Assembly (NCBI GenBank): GCA_030141605.1
Contig: JAQGDQ010000176.1
Coordinates: 1-64,000 of the forward strand
Length of the DNA stretch: 64,000 bases
DNA from: Tubiluchus corallicola
Lineage: Eukaryota; Priapulida; Priapulimorpha; Priapulimorphida; Tubiluchidae
Direction: 5' to 3'
In this document: positions 1 to 10,203 of the stretch, in pieces
How positions within the stretch are numbered: the first letter of the stretch is position 1
Layout: the number at the start of each line of letters is the position of its first letter
Notes under the pieces: generated by a model
What the model was told of the DNA's origin: nothing
Database searches by the model: none
Seen by the model: only the letters and a program-made list of their open reading frames with translations
Made by a program: the position numbers and the translations under genes

Positions 1-823
1 CTACGTTACATTTTGGATTTAACAATCGATGATGCGATTATCACTTCTACTGCATGTGAACGTTACTTAGGCTGTCCATTTCATCTGATGCTAAATCTTC
101 AGAGCATTGTCAAAAACTTGCATCGGACCCTTACGCAACCATTAGCTTAATACAACACTCTCTTTCGGTCTGTTAGATGAGCAGTCATTCCTACTTATAT
201 ATCGGTCTCTAATACGCTCAGAACTTGAGTATGCCTGTCAAGTTTGGTCGCCTCATTATGAACGAGATATTGATGCTTTGGAAAATGTCCAAGATCGTGC
301 CACACACTTAGTTATGTTGAGCTTCTTCTTATGTTGTCTCTTCAGCCTCTCTACATTAGGCATCAACGAGCTGAGTTGATTCTTACTTACCAGTTGCTCC
401 TTGGCCTTGTTGATTTTGACTACAGAAATCTTTTTGTGTTGTCTAGTGATACAAGGTTCGTGGACATCATTTAAAGCTTACAAAGACTTAAGTTATACTT
501 AAGTGCATCTGTACAGTTTTGCATGTCGAGTTATAAATGTATGGAACTCTGCCATTTGAAGTTGTAAATGCCCCTAACTTAACTACTTTTAAAATTTGCC
601 TTCACAGCCATCTCTTCCAAAAGTCGTATTTTTTTTTATAATTTTCTACTTTCCATTAATTGTTATTGTTATAGGTTGTTCATCACTAATGTACATCACT
701 TGTACTGTATGATATGCTGCACTATGTTGTCCCCCTTTGTACAGGGACTACTTTGGGTAATTGAAATTGTTGTAATTTTTGCTTACCAGTCGAGCTACAA
801 TTACTATAAGTAATAATAATAAT
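1..823 (+). mobile_element. 3' end of a decayed CR1/L2-like LINE
   Basis: Conceptual translation, with several frame breaks, gives pieces typical of the C-terminal end of a LINE reverse transcriptase. Around 150-310 it reads like 'LIRSELEYACQVWSPHYER', followed by an ALENVQDRA segment; a later segment has the form 'YQLLLGLVDFDYRNLF', and another (about 520-600) resembles RVINVWNSLP..VVNAPNLTTF. After the coding remnant comes a 3' UTR that ends in a short TAA microsatellite near 808-823, as in CR1/L2-type elements. The 5' part lies outside the window. The clade assignment (CR1/L2/Jockey-like) is from memory of these signature strings and is uncertain; that it is a non-LTR retrotransposon is well supported. 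Confidence 0.75.
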
Positions 824-2210
824 TTTCTTGTACTTTTTCCTGCAATAGTGACTGTCTTCAGTCAGTTAAGTGACACACGAATGCCATGTGGTGCAGTTTG
901 ATAGGCATTTTTACTGTTATGCGCAGGCAGTGCAATTCTGACTCATAAATAAATATATTATGCAGTAATAGAGCTATGTGTAATATATTTATTTATTGCA
1001 GCTCACGTATTCATATTATTTTACGACTAGACAAAGAAGAGAACTTTGTGATAGATTTGGCCATTAGGGGAAACAGCCTGTAAAAATACAGCAATGCAGT
1101 ACACAGAGACGCACAATAACTAACCGCATGCTAGGTGTCATTTTTAGCGTTCGAAATAATTTATCGTGTTGTATCGTGTCGTCTGAAAAACAGATCGTTG
1201 CTAATATTGTATCATTGGAAAAAGTAACATATCGTTCGTTTTGTATCGTTTAACATCCCTACTGTCCAGTATGGTTTCAAGACGTAAATCAGTAAAATTA
1301 TAACCTGGTTAAAAGGAAGTGTTTGTCAATTTTTTTGACTTTTGTAGCAGGCTGTTAACAGTAATTAATGAACTTCTTTAATAACAATAAAATTTGGCAA
1401 TAGTGGTAATCTTTTCATTTATAAATCTCTATTTATTGTGTTTACAGCTGTATTTTCTCAGTAAACTAAGGTAATATGAAAAACAATACAGTAGCAGTTA
1501 AAGGAAACAAGACAGCATTTTAAACTTTAGCTCAAAACAATCTACTCCATTAAATATTGAAAGGGAACATTCTGTTTTTTTAAAAAATGAGTTAGGTGAA
1601 AAAATTATTTCACGTAATCATAAAACTCCTTTTGCGATTGCACAGTTATTTTTTTACTTTTACATGCACTTAGCCTTTTGCTAGTTAGTTGGGCCATAAC
1701 AGAAACGCGTTGCAAAAAAACAGGTTCTGTACCTCTCAGTTCAGAAGTCTTCATTTGTGATGTAGTGCACATGTTCGAGAGCTCATGTGTGAGTGTAGGA
1801 ACAAACTTGAAATTTTAATTTTGGACTTAAAATTTGTGTATAAAGTTTCTGTGCATAATTTTCGTTTTCGCAAAACACATGCATCCCGTTCATGAAATGT
1901 TTATGTATTGAAAATTATGTTCACATGTGATGTCATCATTAGTTGGGCTCGCCTGCTGTTAATTATATTTTAAACTTATTATTTAATTACCAAAAATGCT
2001 TTGGCATTATCATACGTGTTAAAGTGCATACTTTTTATCGTACTTCAAAATGGGGTGGGACATGAAAATTTGTCCTGTTTCCTTTAATTGTTAAAAGTCG
2101 CATGACTGTGAAAGGAAGATTATAGTTTTTTCCGTTCAACTTATATTTTGTCAGATTTTTGTACATGACATGAAAAGTACACAATTCCTAAAGTTTGCTC
2201 TGTTTTGCAG
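824..2210. other. Non-coding stretch, probably VAMP7 intron
   Basis: No convincing exon is seen. The first recognisable VAMP7 exon (2211) begins mid-codon inside the longin domain, so this stretch should be intron and the exon(s) carrying the start codon should lie upstream of the window. A 23-base splice-flanked segment at about 1448-1470 would be phase-compatible, but it is too short to support. A partial hAT-like repeat occupies 1140-1261. Confidence 0.5.
1140..1261 (+). repeat. Partial hAT-type MITE (TATCGT-rich)
   Basis: The right end reads GTATCGTTTAACATCCCTA, nearly the same as the right end of the complete element at 4051-4338. The interior is rich in TATCGT/CGTATC-like words. No clear left terminal repeat or target duplication is visible, so this is a truncated or decayed copy. 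Confidence 0.5.
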
Positions 2211-5200
2211 CATGTTATTTCATGTATTAGTGGATGGAGGCTTGACGTATCTCTGTGCAGCTGACACATCATTTGGACGTCGTATACCTCACGCATTTCT
2301 CAGCGACGTAAGGCATTTTTCACTTTTATTAATAAACAGGAAATGATATGCTGTTCTTAACTTAGTTCTACACGCAACAAAATTATATGAGTAAAGGGTA
2401 TGAAATGCTTTTTTCTGAGATGCAATAATTGTAAGGAATGCAGGTGTGGGTGTGTCGCTGACCTGTTTCTAGAACTGTTTCTATTGACTTTGATTAAAAG
2501 TGAGTGCAGAAGTAAAAGTTTCATATATTAACTAACATAACCAAAAGTTTTTTCTTCAGTTACAGTAATTTTTTCAACTAAATTTGCAATGATACAAAGA
2601 AATTGTTACCACTTTGCTGAAGATTTAAGTTTGAATTGATCCATCCATAGTTGACCCCGAGATGCCAAAATTAGTGTTGTTTGTCAAGATAATAAAATTA
2701 AACAGCCACTTTCGATGATTAGGCTTCACAAAATGAAAAATCCATATTTGTACTATTCATTTATAAACTAATTTCCCATTTGCATTTTTAAGTTTTGTAC
2801 ACAAAATTGCTTATATTTACACATTTAGTTGACCATTTGCTCTAGTCTAAACTGTGTAAAAGTAAACTAGTATGTGAACTGCATTGCTAATTAAATTCCT
2901 GTGTTTATTCAGATACAAACACGATTCACTAGTGGCAGTTTACCTGCCCGAGCGCAAACTGCCGTAGAAAATGAGTTACAAAGAGACTTTGAGTCGGTTC
3001 TCGCTTCGCGAATGGTAAGCATTAAACCATTAGAATTTCACATTTAGTTCATGTAGACGTTATTGATTAAAATCAATGTCTCGTCTTGGAAGACTGTCAT
3101 TGATAATGAGCAAAGTTCTGGTCCCTCAACAATCCTGCTGTTGTGTATTGTTTACTGGCCCAAAGTGTTTATAACTGTACAAAAAGTGTGGTACTGATGA
3201 TAGTGTTGTATGGAGAGTTCCTGTTTTGAACAATGCTGATTATTATATTGATGGCTAAAATTTACCAAATTTTCTGTGAAAAAAAGTATCATATTTTTCA
3301 CCAAATTGCCGAAAACCTAAACTTAACGTTTTAAAAGTGTAAAATTAAATTTATTAAAACATGGTAGAATGTCGCTAATTTCTGCATGTATAGAATCAAG
3401 CTTTATCATTGTCATCATGGGCATTTTTTCTGAAATTCTTTTCTTCAGGCGATTGCAATCGGCATTCTTCTAACTACAAAGAAATTAAACTTAATTTACT
3501 TCCCACTAGATAGCAGTAACATTCTGAAGGTTTTCGACATTATGTCTATGAATGTTTTTCTTACTCTTTTTTGTATTACTAAATTGCTATATGACTACCA
3601 ATTATCCCATAGTCTCTTTTTTGTACAGTATGAAACCTCGAATTATAATATGTTCCGATCATTATTGTATAAACAGTAACCTTAGTTGCGTGTGATTTGT
3701 GTGATGTTATTTCAGGAATATTATTCTACGAGCCCTGACATAGACAGTATCACACAGACACAAGCAAGAGTAAACGAGGTGAAAGGAATTATGCAACAAA
3801 ATATAGAGAAAGTTTTAGAAAGAGGTGACCGACTGGATGACCTTCTAATGAAAACTGACGACTTGGAGGCTTCGGTGAGTAATTTGTTGTTACTCTACAG
3901 ACTTACTTACATTTGAAGTTTCACACTAGATAATCGTAATTTGTTGTGCATTAAAAATTCAACCAGACTGACATAGCTGCACGAGAAAGATAGATTGATA
4001 TGCTACCTATTTGTCCTAAAACTGACGAAAGCTAGATATGTCACACATGTTAGGGATGTTAAACAATACAAATGATTCTGCACTTGACAAGTTTATAATT
4101 TTAAATATTTCTTTTCATCCACTTCTTTGCGTAATTACCGTAAATAAATAGAAAAGGAAAACAATTTTATAAAGGTAAGTGATAAGCAATGATACATGCC
4201 AAATTCGATATGAGAATAATATTCCTAGAATAATATTGATATTATAATGATAAAAACAAATTTTTCGTATTGATACGATAATCGGTATATGTCAATAAAA
4301 TCATTATGGATACATAACGTTATCGTTAACATCCCTAACACATACTTTCTTTTTTATGTCATTGTGGTCACTTCTTATTCAGCAGCAGATCTTATTTCAA
4401 ATTTGACCATTTCTCTAAAACACTCTTTATTTTCTAATACAACTGGATTTCGTTTTATGGTCTAATAAAGTTTTCAAAAGAAGCTTGTGATATCTCAAAA
4501 TCTTATTTTTTTCTCGAAATTTCCTATTTTGATCTTCTGTGAATTTTCATGTCAAACATTGCTTTTGCGTTAATTTCTAATTTATTATAATCTAATGGTC
4601 ACATCAAACAAGTTATATATGCTTATCATTACCAATTAGAGCAAAGAAAAACTCAAATTACGTCTGTCAGCATGTACAAATAACTTCTTTGATTCCTGCG
4701 CATCTGAAAGACCTTTAAAGGACAAGAGCAGGGGTACCTGAAGTAGGTTTCAGAAAAATCGCCTTAAAAAAATTATATTACTTTACAGCATATTTATGCA
4801 TACATCGTACTCGTGTTAAAAAGAATTTATGTTTGTTTTCATTTTAAATCTCCCTCAATACTGTTCCAAAGTCGTCATTACATGACGTCACCTACTCACA
4901 CGTAAATCGGGGGAAGAAAAGGCAATGTTAAATTCACATATACTACACATACTGTGATTATTTTTTCAAACTTCACTCAATGTTATCTAAACTTCTATCA
5001 AATGACCTACCATTAAAATGGAGTCATCGCAGAAGTTTAAATTTACAAGTTTTCACGCAAGCCCTGCATGCAAAAAGGCAGTATTTAAGTATAAAATTTC
5101 AAGACGAATTTTTTAAGCTTTATGTAAGTGGAGGGTTTTCTTGAGCTTCAAGCGTATTCCAGACTTTCTGCATGTGAATTAGTGAGCTTTACATTTCGTG

Positions 5201-8200
5201 ATGCAAAAATTAAGAAAGATGTCTTTAGAATTTTTTACAATGCCTTTAAACTGTAAAGGACAAGCATTAATTTACCAAGGTAAAAATTTACTACCCAATT
5301 AGCCCAACAGCTAGTGAATTGAAGAAGAAAGACATTAAAAAGTCACGGATCAGTCTGTAGTTGAATCCAAAGCTTTGCAGCTAGAATTCGAATGTTGTAC
5401 CTCTCCATTGTTGAGCTGTAGCTTCTGTAGTGACTAAAAGAGCAAGCAAGTTCTGACTACAGTGCCCCAGTTTAAATAACATTCAATCCTGATTGGGTCA
5501 TGGTTTTTCTGCCTATTAGCCACTTGGTTTACTACCTTTAACTTAAATGCATAGATTTTTTAATTCTTTATTAATTGTGCCTTTGTACAGGTAAAGTACA
5601 TTTTTGAACAGTGACCAGCTCATTTGATTATTAAACTTCAGTATTGCACATAGATGATAGAGCTTATTACATTATCTGGCAAATACAACATTAGTTATTT
5701 ACATTTTGTGATTGTCATGGTAACTGACTACACATATTCGTAGATGCAAACAAAATTGCTATTGGCCAGTTCCTTATTTAGGCAGCTATATTTGTACTAG
5801 GCAATTATCCTTGATAAGAAAGTTACTTCACTATTACTTTCCTTATTACGTACCAGTTTCTTATACTTTCCTACACTATATTTTCTTTCATTAAAAATTT
5901 GCTGATTGTTTTATTTGCCTAGTCACCAGGGGTGACCATCAGAAAACGAATTCGAATAAATTTTTGACGTTTGAAGTCAGATCAAACCGAATTTCAAGAT
6001 TTTGAATACGAATCAAATTCAAATTTAGTCTCGTAAAGATCATACACATTGCTTGATTTTGTCCTCTGGTAAAATTCTAACATTTGTTTAAAAATATTGT
6101 ACAAAAATTGGTGCTACATTGTGCTGACTGTATGCTGTTTCAAACTTCTGATGATGCAGAACATGATGTAGCTGAGCTATGTCAATTATTCAAATCAATA
6201 ATTTTAGGCTTGAATCAGTTTGAATTAAGAAAAACTTGTCAATTCGAACATTCGATGCTCACCCCTACTAGTTACTAAACAGGTTTGCATGTATCAAGTA
6301 TTGTGGTTTATCTTTTGAAGTTTTGGAAAATTAGACTGCCCTTATTTGCTAGTCTTATTTAGCCATTATCTTGCTAGATTACTACTAAATATGGATGATT
6401 TGCAAGTCTGTTATACGCCTATGGCCTTATCTGGCAAGTTCACCCACCAAGAGCCTGATACTTAAAACACTGCCATTTCCTGTATCTGTATGGTAACCAT
6501 CTACGTCTTGCAGACTAAATTCTGTCCCACCTTTTCATTGTTGATCGTTGGAATATTATTGAGCCATTGTTAGCAGGACTGTCTAAAGTTAAACAATTTG
6601 ATTTTTCACTGAACCACTCTTGAAAGTTCTGGTACGACTTCCTAGGTTCATTCGGATCGTTAAGTTTGACACATAAAGCACACATCCTCTCTTTTGATAA
6701 AACTTTGTTTGACATCTCGATCGTATAGTACTTTTTCCAGTCAAAGTATTTGTTATAAAGTGTGTCGTTCTTATCCAACAGCAGAAGATAATCTGCCAGC
6801 TCTTTCACTGTGCCAAAGTCGCGCACATCTATGACTGAGTGCGGTGGTGTGATGGTGCGATAGTCAATGCCGCCTAGCACTACTGGTACGACATCAAATG
6901 CCAGTGAACGGAACACTTTCTCTGAAATGTAATCTTTGCAAACACTGTTTTCGAAGGCAAAGTAGAATTTGTACTGGTTTCTCAGCATATCGTTCCAGGC
7001 ACATTTCTTGCAGATGGTTTGACCGCATTGGTTTTTTCGTCCGAAAATGTCCACTCGCATATATTTCTGTAAATGATGTGCAAGTTTTTCACGTTTCGAG
7101 TCGGTGGGACAGTGTGTCACCCACCATGTTGCGAGTTTCGATTTCCTCCTCGCATAATTGATTTTTACATCGTCGGGGTTGTCCCTGCGTATAGTTTTAC
7201 CCCACAGAGTTACAATGTCCGAGTCACTTCTGTAAGTCATGGTCCAGTTAAACCAATTATTAAACCTTTGCAATGTCTTATAACGCCAGTGCAAGTGTGG
7301 CGGAGGCTCGCCTGTATAAAACACCCACCTCTGGTCATTGCGGCGAAAAGTCGGAGCGCTCATCTTACGTGGATCAAAATGGTAAATGTTCATCATGACC
7401 GCTGAGCTTTGTTTTAGCAAATTCTTATCACTGGTAACTAGACAGTTGCTTACTGGGCACTCATCAAATGACTTGAAAGATTCCACAGAGTTTTTAGTCC
7501 AGTAGAGGATGATTTTTGTATTGTTAGTAATTTCTGTTAGGTCAGTGGTGTCTGTGGTTTGCTTTTCTGGTTTGCTATGGGTAGAAAAGTATGCCTGCTT
7601 CAGCTTCATCCCCCGCAGATTTAGGTGAGCCGGCCTCCCTAACTTCCTTTCGTTTTCGTAAGTGGATAAGAAAATTATTGTAAAACAACACAAAAACACT
7701 AGCAACGTTGCTGTAGTTTTCAATTTTAATGGTTTGTTCTGGTGTTGAGAAGCATTATCTTCGCATGCACTAACACTGTTGTTTGAAAAGGTTTCCACCA
7801 TTGTTTCTATTAGCAACAATGGTTGTTATGTCTTAACAAACATTATTCAGTCTTCCATTATCAAAACAATTTATATTTATTATTGCTTAAACCACTTTCA
7901 TTTTTATTTAGACACATTTAGAAACTTACTGACATTCATTGCAAAATAACTACTGTTTTGTCAGTAGATAGAGCACAGTAGTAACTCCAACATTATGTGA
8001 ATTTATTAATTTCTAACCACTGACTTTCTCCACTTGTTTGAGTTCCACACACGCTTGACTAATGGAACTTGTTTCTGACTGCAGAGATGCTGTTCTGGCC
8101 ATTGAACTTCTAGCTGTTGCATGCTCCAGTGAGCAACTCTTTGCTATAATGGAATAGTATGTTGAACTGTTCTGAAAGCTGCCTACACATGGTAATCTCA

Positions 8201-10203
8201 ACCACAGCTTTTCTTTAGCTGTTTAAATACCGAAATTTGGTACATATGCAACACCACTACGTAAAATGCACTGAGATGTGAAAAATAATCTCAATTTCAT
8301 GACTAATGATGAAAAGGGTATCCATTTTTATTGTTATTTTTCTTTCCAAGTATGACAAAAAAATTAAAAAAATAAAAAATCAACCGGGATTTGAACCAAA
8401 GACTTTTTGGTGAGAAGATTTTTCACTAGACCAGTCAGTCTCTTGTGATTATGTGATAGGTCAAAATGTTCAGGAGATATGAGTTTTTATTCCATCATGA
8501 ATTGAAATGATGATGGTAATGGGAAAAGTACAAGCAAATGTTTGTTTATGACATTTATATAATAATACTGTATTTACCATGACAGTTATCTTCATATTTG
8601 CCTGCTAAGTCTAAAAACGTCTATGGTTGCTGAAAAACAAATTTCAAAGTATGTCCCAAAAAACTGTACAAGGTTATTACTTACGTGTTTGAAAGACTTA
8701 TGTAACTGGAAACGAACATTTTGTAATAATTTAAAATGGCACTGTATCACTATCCCAGCATGTGCCACTGACTATTAAAGCAAACACATTATTGGTCGAC
8801 AAGAATAACGTAATTAATTCATTCTTTTGCTTATTAAATGAAGAGTTTGCTACAAATGTTTTGATTATTTTTTCAAACTTTGTGCGATGTTATCTAAACT
8901 TGTTTCAAACAGAAGTTACATTACAGAAGTTTAGAATTTTATACAAGTACCAATACAAACTCTGCGAGCAATAAGGCAGTCTGTAGGCGATACAAAATTT
9001 CAAGACAGAGTTTTATAAATTTATATAAGTAAAAGACGTTCTTGCCATTTGATAAGCTTTTGCGAGGTAAAATTAAATTAGTTTTTATTACATGTATTAT
9101 TTGCCCCATGAAAATGTTGACCCAGAGAAAAGTCTGGCTTTCTGCTCACGATTAATGCCACTGATCTGCAATAGGAAAGAAATGTCACGAGTTTACTAAG
9201 CTAACAAGGATTACTTTCCGCTTAGAGGAAATTATCAAATCATATTACTATATGATTCTTAAAACTCAAACAGCCTCTTCTCCGTGAGCTGGTAGTCAAG
9301 ACCAAGGTATTACGACCCCTAGTGGATCCTGCAGAAGTTTAACATCAACCATAGCAGACAAGCAACCCATAGTAGTCATGTCATAGAAGCTTCAGTACTA
9401 CTCCTTAAAACACAAGAAACCACTCTCCATAAATTAAGCGTAAAAAAATCTGCCTAGAAATTTTATTTCACTTAAATGCTGTCTTGTTGCATGCAGGGCT
9501 TGTAATACTGTATAAAACTTGTAGGCATAGCCATTTTGATGGTAAGTCATTTGAGACTAGTTTAGATAGCATTGTGTAAAGTTTAAAAAAATAATCAGGG
9601 CATTCGTAGCTCACTCTTTGCTAACTTCGCTTTATCTTGTTAATGAGATCAATAATGTGTTTTTGGTGAATCAGTGGTGCACATTTGGATGGTAATGCAG
9701 TGCCGTTTTACCAGGTGATGCGAATATTTTAAACTATTACGAATTTTATTTTCCAATTACATAAGTCTTTCAAACAGGTAAGTATAATACTAAGAATATT
9801 GACTTAGTGTGGGGAGTTCTTTGGGGCATACTTTAAAATTCCCTTTGACCATCAATTTTACCCAATCAGATCATTATTCTTAACTGTTTTCTTTGTTTTC
9901 CAGTCTCAAACATTTCGTAATCACAGCCGCCAGGTGGCTCGGAAAATGTGGTGGAAGAACACTAAGATGATGATCTGTATGGTTTGCACAGGTATCATCG
10001 TCATGCTGGTCTTGACGCTCATCATCCTTTTTTCCCTTGGGGTTCTGCCAGTTAGTAAAGCGGCAACTACGACGACAGTTCCCGCTACTACGACACCACC
10101 TGCCACCACCACCACTCCACCGACAATTCCATCTACAACTGGACATTCGACTAGTCACATGACGACAGAAACCCCAAATGGTACATTAACTTCTGTTCCA
10201 TAA
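2211..10203 (+). CDS. VAMP7: VAMP7-like longin R-SNARE (3' portion) with Thr-rich luminal tail
   Basis: R-SNARE for fusion of late endosomes, lysosomes and secretory vesicles. Coding exons: 2211-2307, 2913-3014, 3716-3874 and 9904-10203 (stop at 10201-10203); all introns are GT-AG and all junctions after the first are phase 0. The first exon encodes the end of the longin domain (MLFHVLVDGGLTYLCAAD). The second completes it. The third begins the SNARE motif, with the zero-layer Arg in ERGDRLDDL. The last finishes the coiled coil (SQTFRNHSRQVARKMWWK), the transmembrane helix (about 9967-10050) and an extra tail of about 50 residues made largely of Thr, Pro, Ala and Ser, with one NGT glycosylation sequon. 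Ordinary VAMP7 ends within a few residues of the membrane segment. The 5' coding exon(s) are outside the window. The third intron (6 kb) hosts the fucosyltransferase gene on the other strand plus repeats. An AATAAA follows at 10468. Family identity is confident; the tail is real in sequence but its function is inferred. Confidence 0.88.
4051..4338. mobile_element. hAT-type MITE with terminal inverted repeats
   Basis: Terminal inverted repeats TAGGGATGTTAA at the left and TTAACATCCCTA at the right bound 288 bp of non-coding, AT-rich sequence with TATCG words inside. Flanking octamers are ACACATGT (4043-4050) and ACACATAC (4339-4346), 6 of 8 matching, as expected for a slightly decayed 8-bp hAT target duplication. 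It lies in VAMP7 intron 3. No transposase is encoded. Confidence 0.75.
4756..5165 (+). repeat. Dispersed repeat family R1, copy 1
   Basis: Shares long stretches with 53525-53765 (for example ATTATATTACTTTAC and the closing TTTTTTAAGCTTTATGTAAG) and with 8660-9062 (TGATTATTTTTTCAAACTT followed by ATGTTATCTAAACTT). Non-coding; no clean terminal repeats were found, so the class is unknown. Confidence 0.65.
5937..6267. mobile_element. hAT-type MITE (CAGGGGTGA/TCACCCCTA ends)
   Basis: 331 bp bounded by CAGGGGTGACCATC on the left and GATGCTCACCCCTA on the right, with an inner TTCGAAT-rich palindromic zone at both ends. Flanking octamers CTAGTCAC (5929-5936) and CTAGTTAC (6268-6275) match at 7 of 8 bases, a good hAT-style target duplication. 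A short open frame inside is not a real gene. Related copies lie at 14670-14920 and 46731-46865. Confidence 0.85.
6515..7801 (-). CDS. Alpha-1,3-fucosyltransferase-like, family GT10, single exon
   Basis: Golgi type II membrane glycosyltransferase that transfers fucose from GDP-fucose to GlcNAc/glucose-type acceptors. Start ATG at 7801 (MVETFSNN); an in-frame non-ATG extension upstream is ignored. The 428-aa product has a short cytosolic N-terminus, a signal anchor at about residues 30-48 (LLVFLCCFTIIFLST), a stem, then the GT10 catalytic region: WVFYTGEPP, the WTMTYRSDSDI segment, and the family's signature donor-binding motif around FAFENSVCKDYISEKVFRSL followed by VVPVVLGG. All are intact, with no frame breaks. 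The gene is intronless, entirely within VAMP7 intron 3, and antisense to it. The sequence beyond the GT10 domain (about 30 residues, ending KRWDRI) is not conserved as far as I can tell. Which FUT subfamily, and which linkage, cannot be decided from sequence alone. Confidence 0.92.
   Translation of the reverse strand: MVETFSNNSVSACEDNASQHQNKPLKLKTTATLLVFLCCFTIIFLSTYENERKLGRPAHLNLRGMKLKQAYFSTHSKPEKQTTDTTDLTEITNNTKIILYWTKNSVESFKSFDECPVSNCLVTSDKNLLKQSSAVMMNIYHFDPRKMSAPTFRRNDQRWVFYTGEPPPHLHWRYKTLQRFNNWFNWTMTYRSDSDIVTLWGKTIRRDNPDDVKINYARRKSKLATWWVTHCPTDSKREKLAHHLQKYMRVDIFGRKNQCGQTICKKCAWNDMLRNQYKFYFAFENSVCKDYISEKVFRSLAFDVVPVVLGGIDYRTITPPHSVIDVRDFGTVKELADYLLLLDKNDTLYNKYFDWKKYYTIEMSNKVLSKERMCALCVKLNDPNEPRKSYQNFQEWFSEKSNCLTLDSPANNGSIIFQRSTMKRWDRI
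8381..8450 (-). repeat. tRNA-derived SINE head
   Basis: On the minus strand there is an A-box-like TGGTCTAGTGA followed, at tRNA-like spacing, by a B-box-like GGTTCAAATCCCGGTT. The cloverleaf is not intact (extended, A/T-rich middle), so this is a SINE head rather than a tRNA gene. An A/T-rich tail lies on its 3' side. Confidence 0.55.
8660..9062 (+). repeat. Dispersed repeat family R1, copy 2
   Basis: Carries the family's left part (TTTGAAAGACTTATGTAACTGG), the central block TGATTATTTTTTCAAACTTTG followed by ATGTTATCTAAACTTG, and the closing CAAGACAGAGTTTTATAAA block. Forms an inverted pair with 9430-9790. Confidence 0.65.
9430..9790 (-). repeat. Dispersed repeat family R1, copy 3 (inverted)
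   Basis: Read on the minus strand it begins CCTGTTTGAAAGACTTATGT, continues with AACGGCACTGCATTACCATC, then the central TTTTTTTAAACTTTACACAATG block and GCCCTGCATGCAAC as in copy 1. It ends about 110 bp before the last VAMP7 exon and is inverted relative to copy 2. Confidence 0.65.

Noticed and set aside
1448-1470. Micro-exon that could precede the first VAMP7 exon
   Set aside because: It is only 23 bases, the splice context is weak, and it does not supply the missing longin start; the real upstream exon is more likely outside the window.
6898-7405. Plus-strand frames of 87 and 110 codons
   Set aside because: Antisense shadows of the fucosyltransferase coding region.
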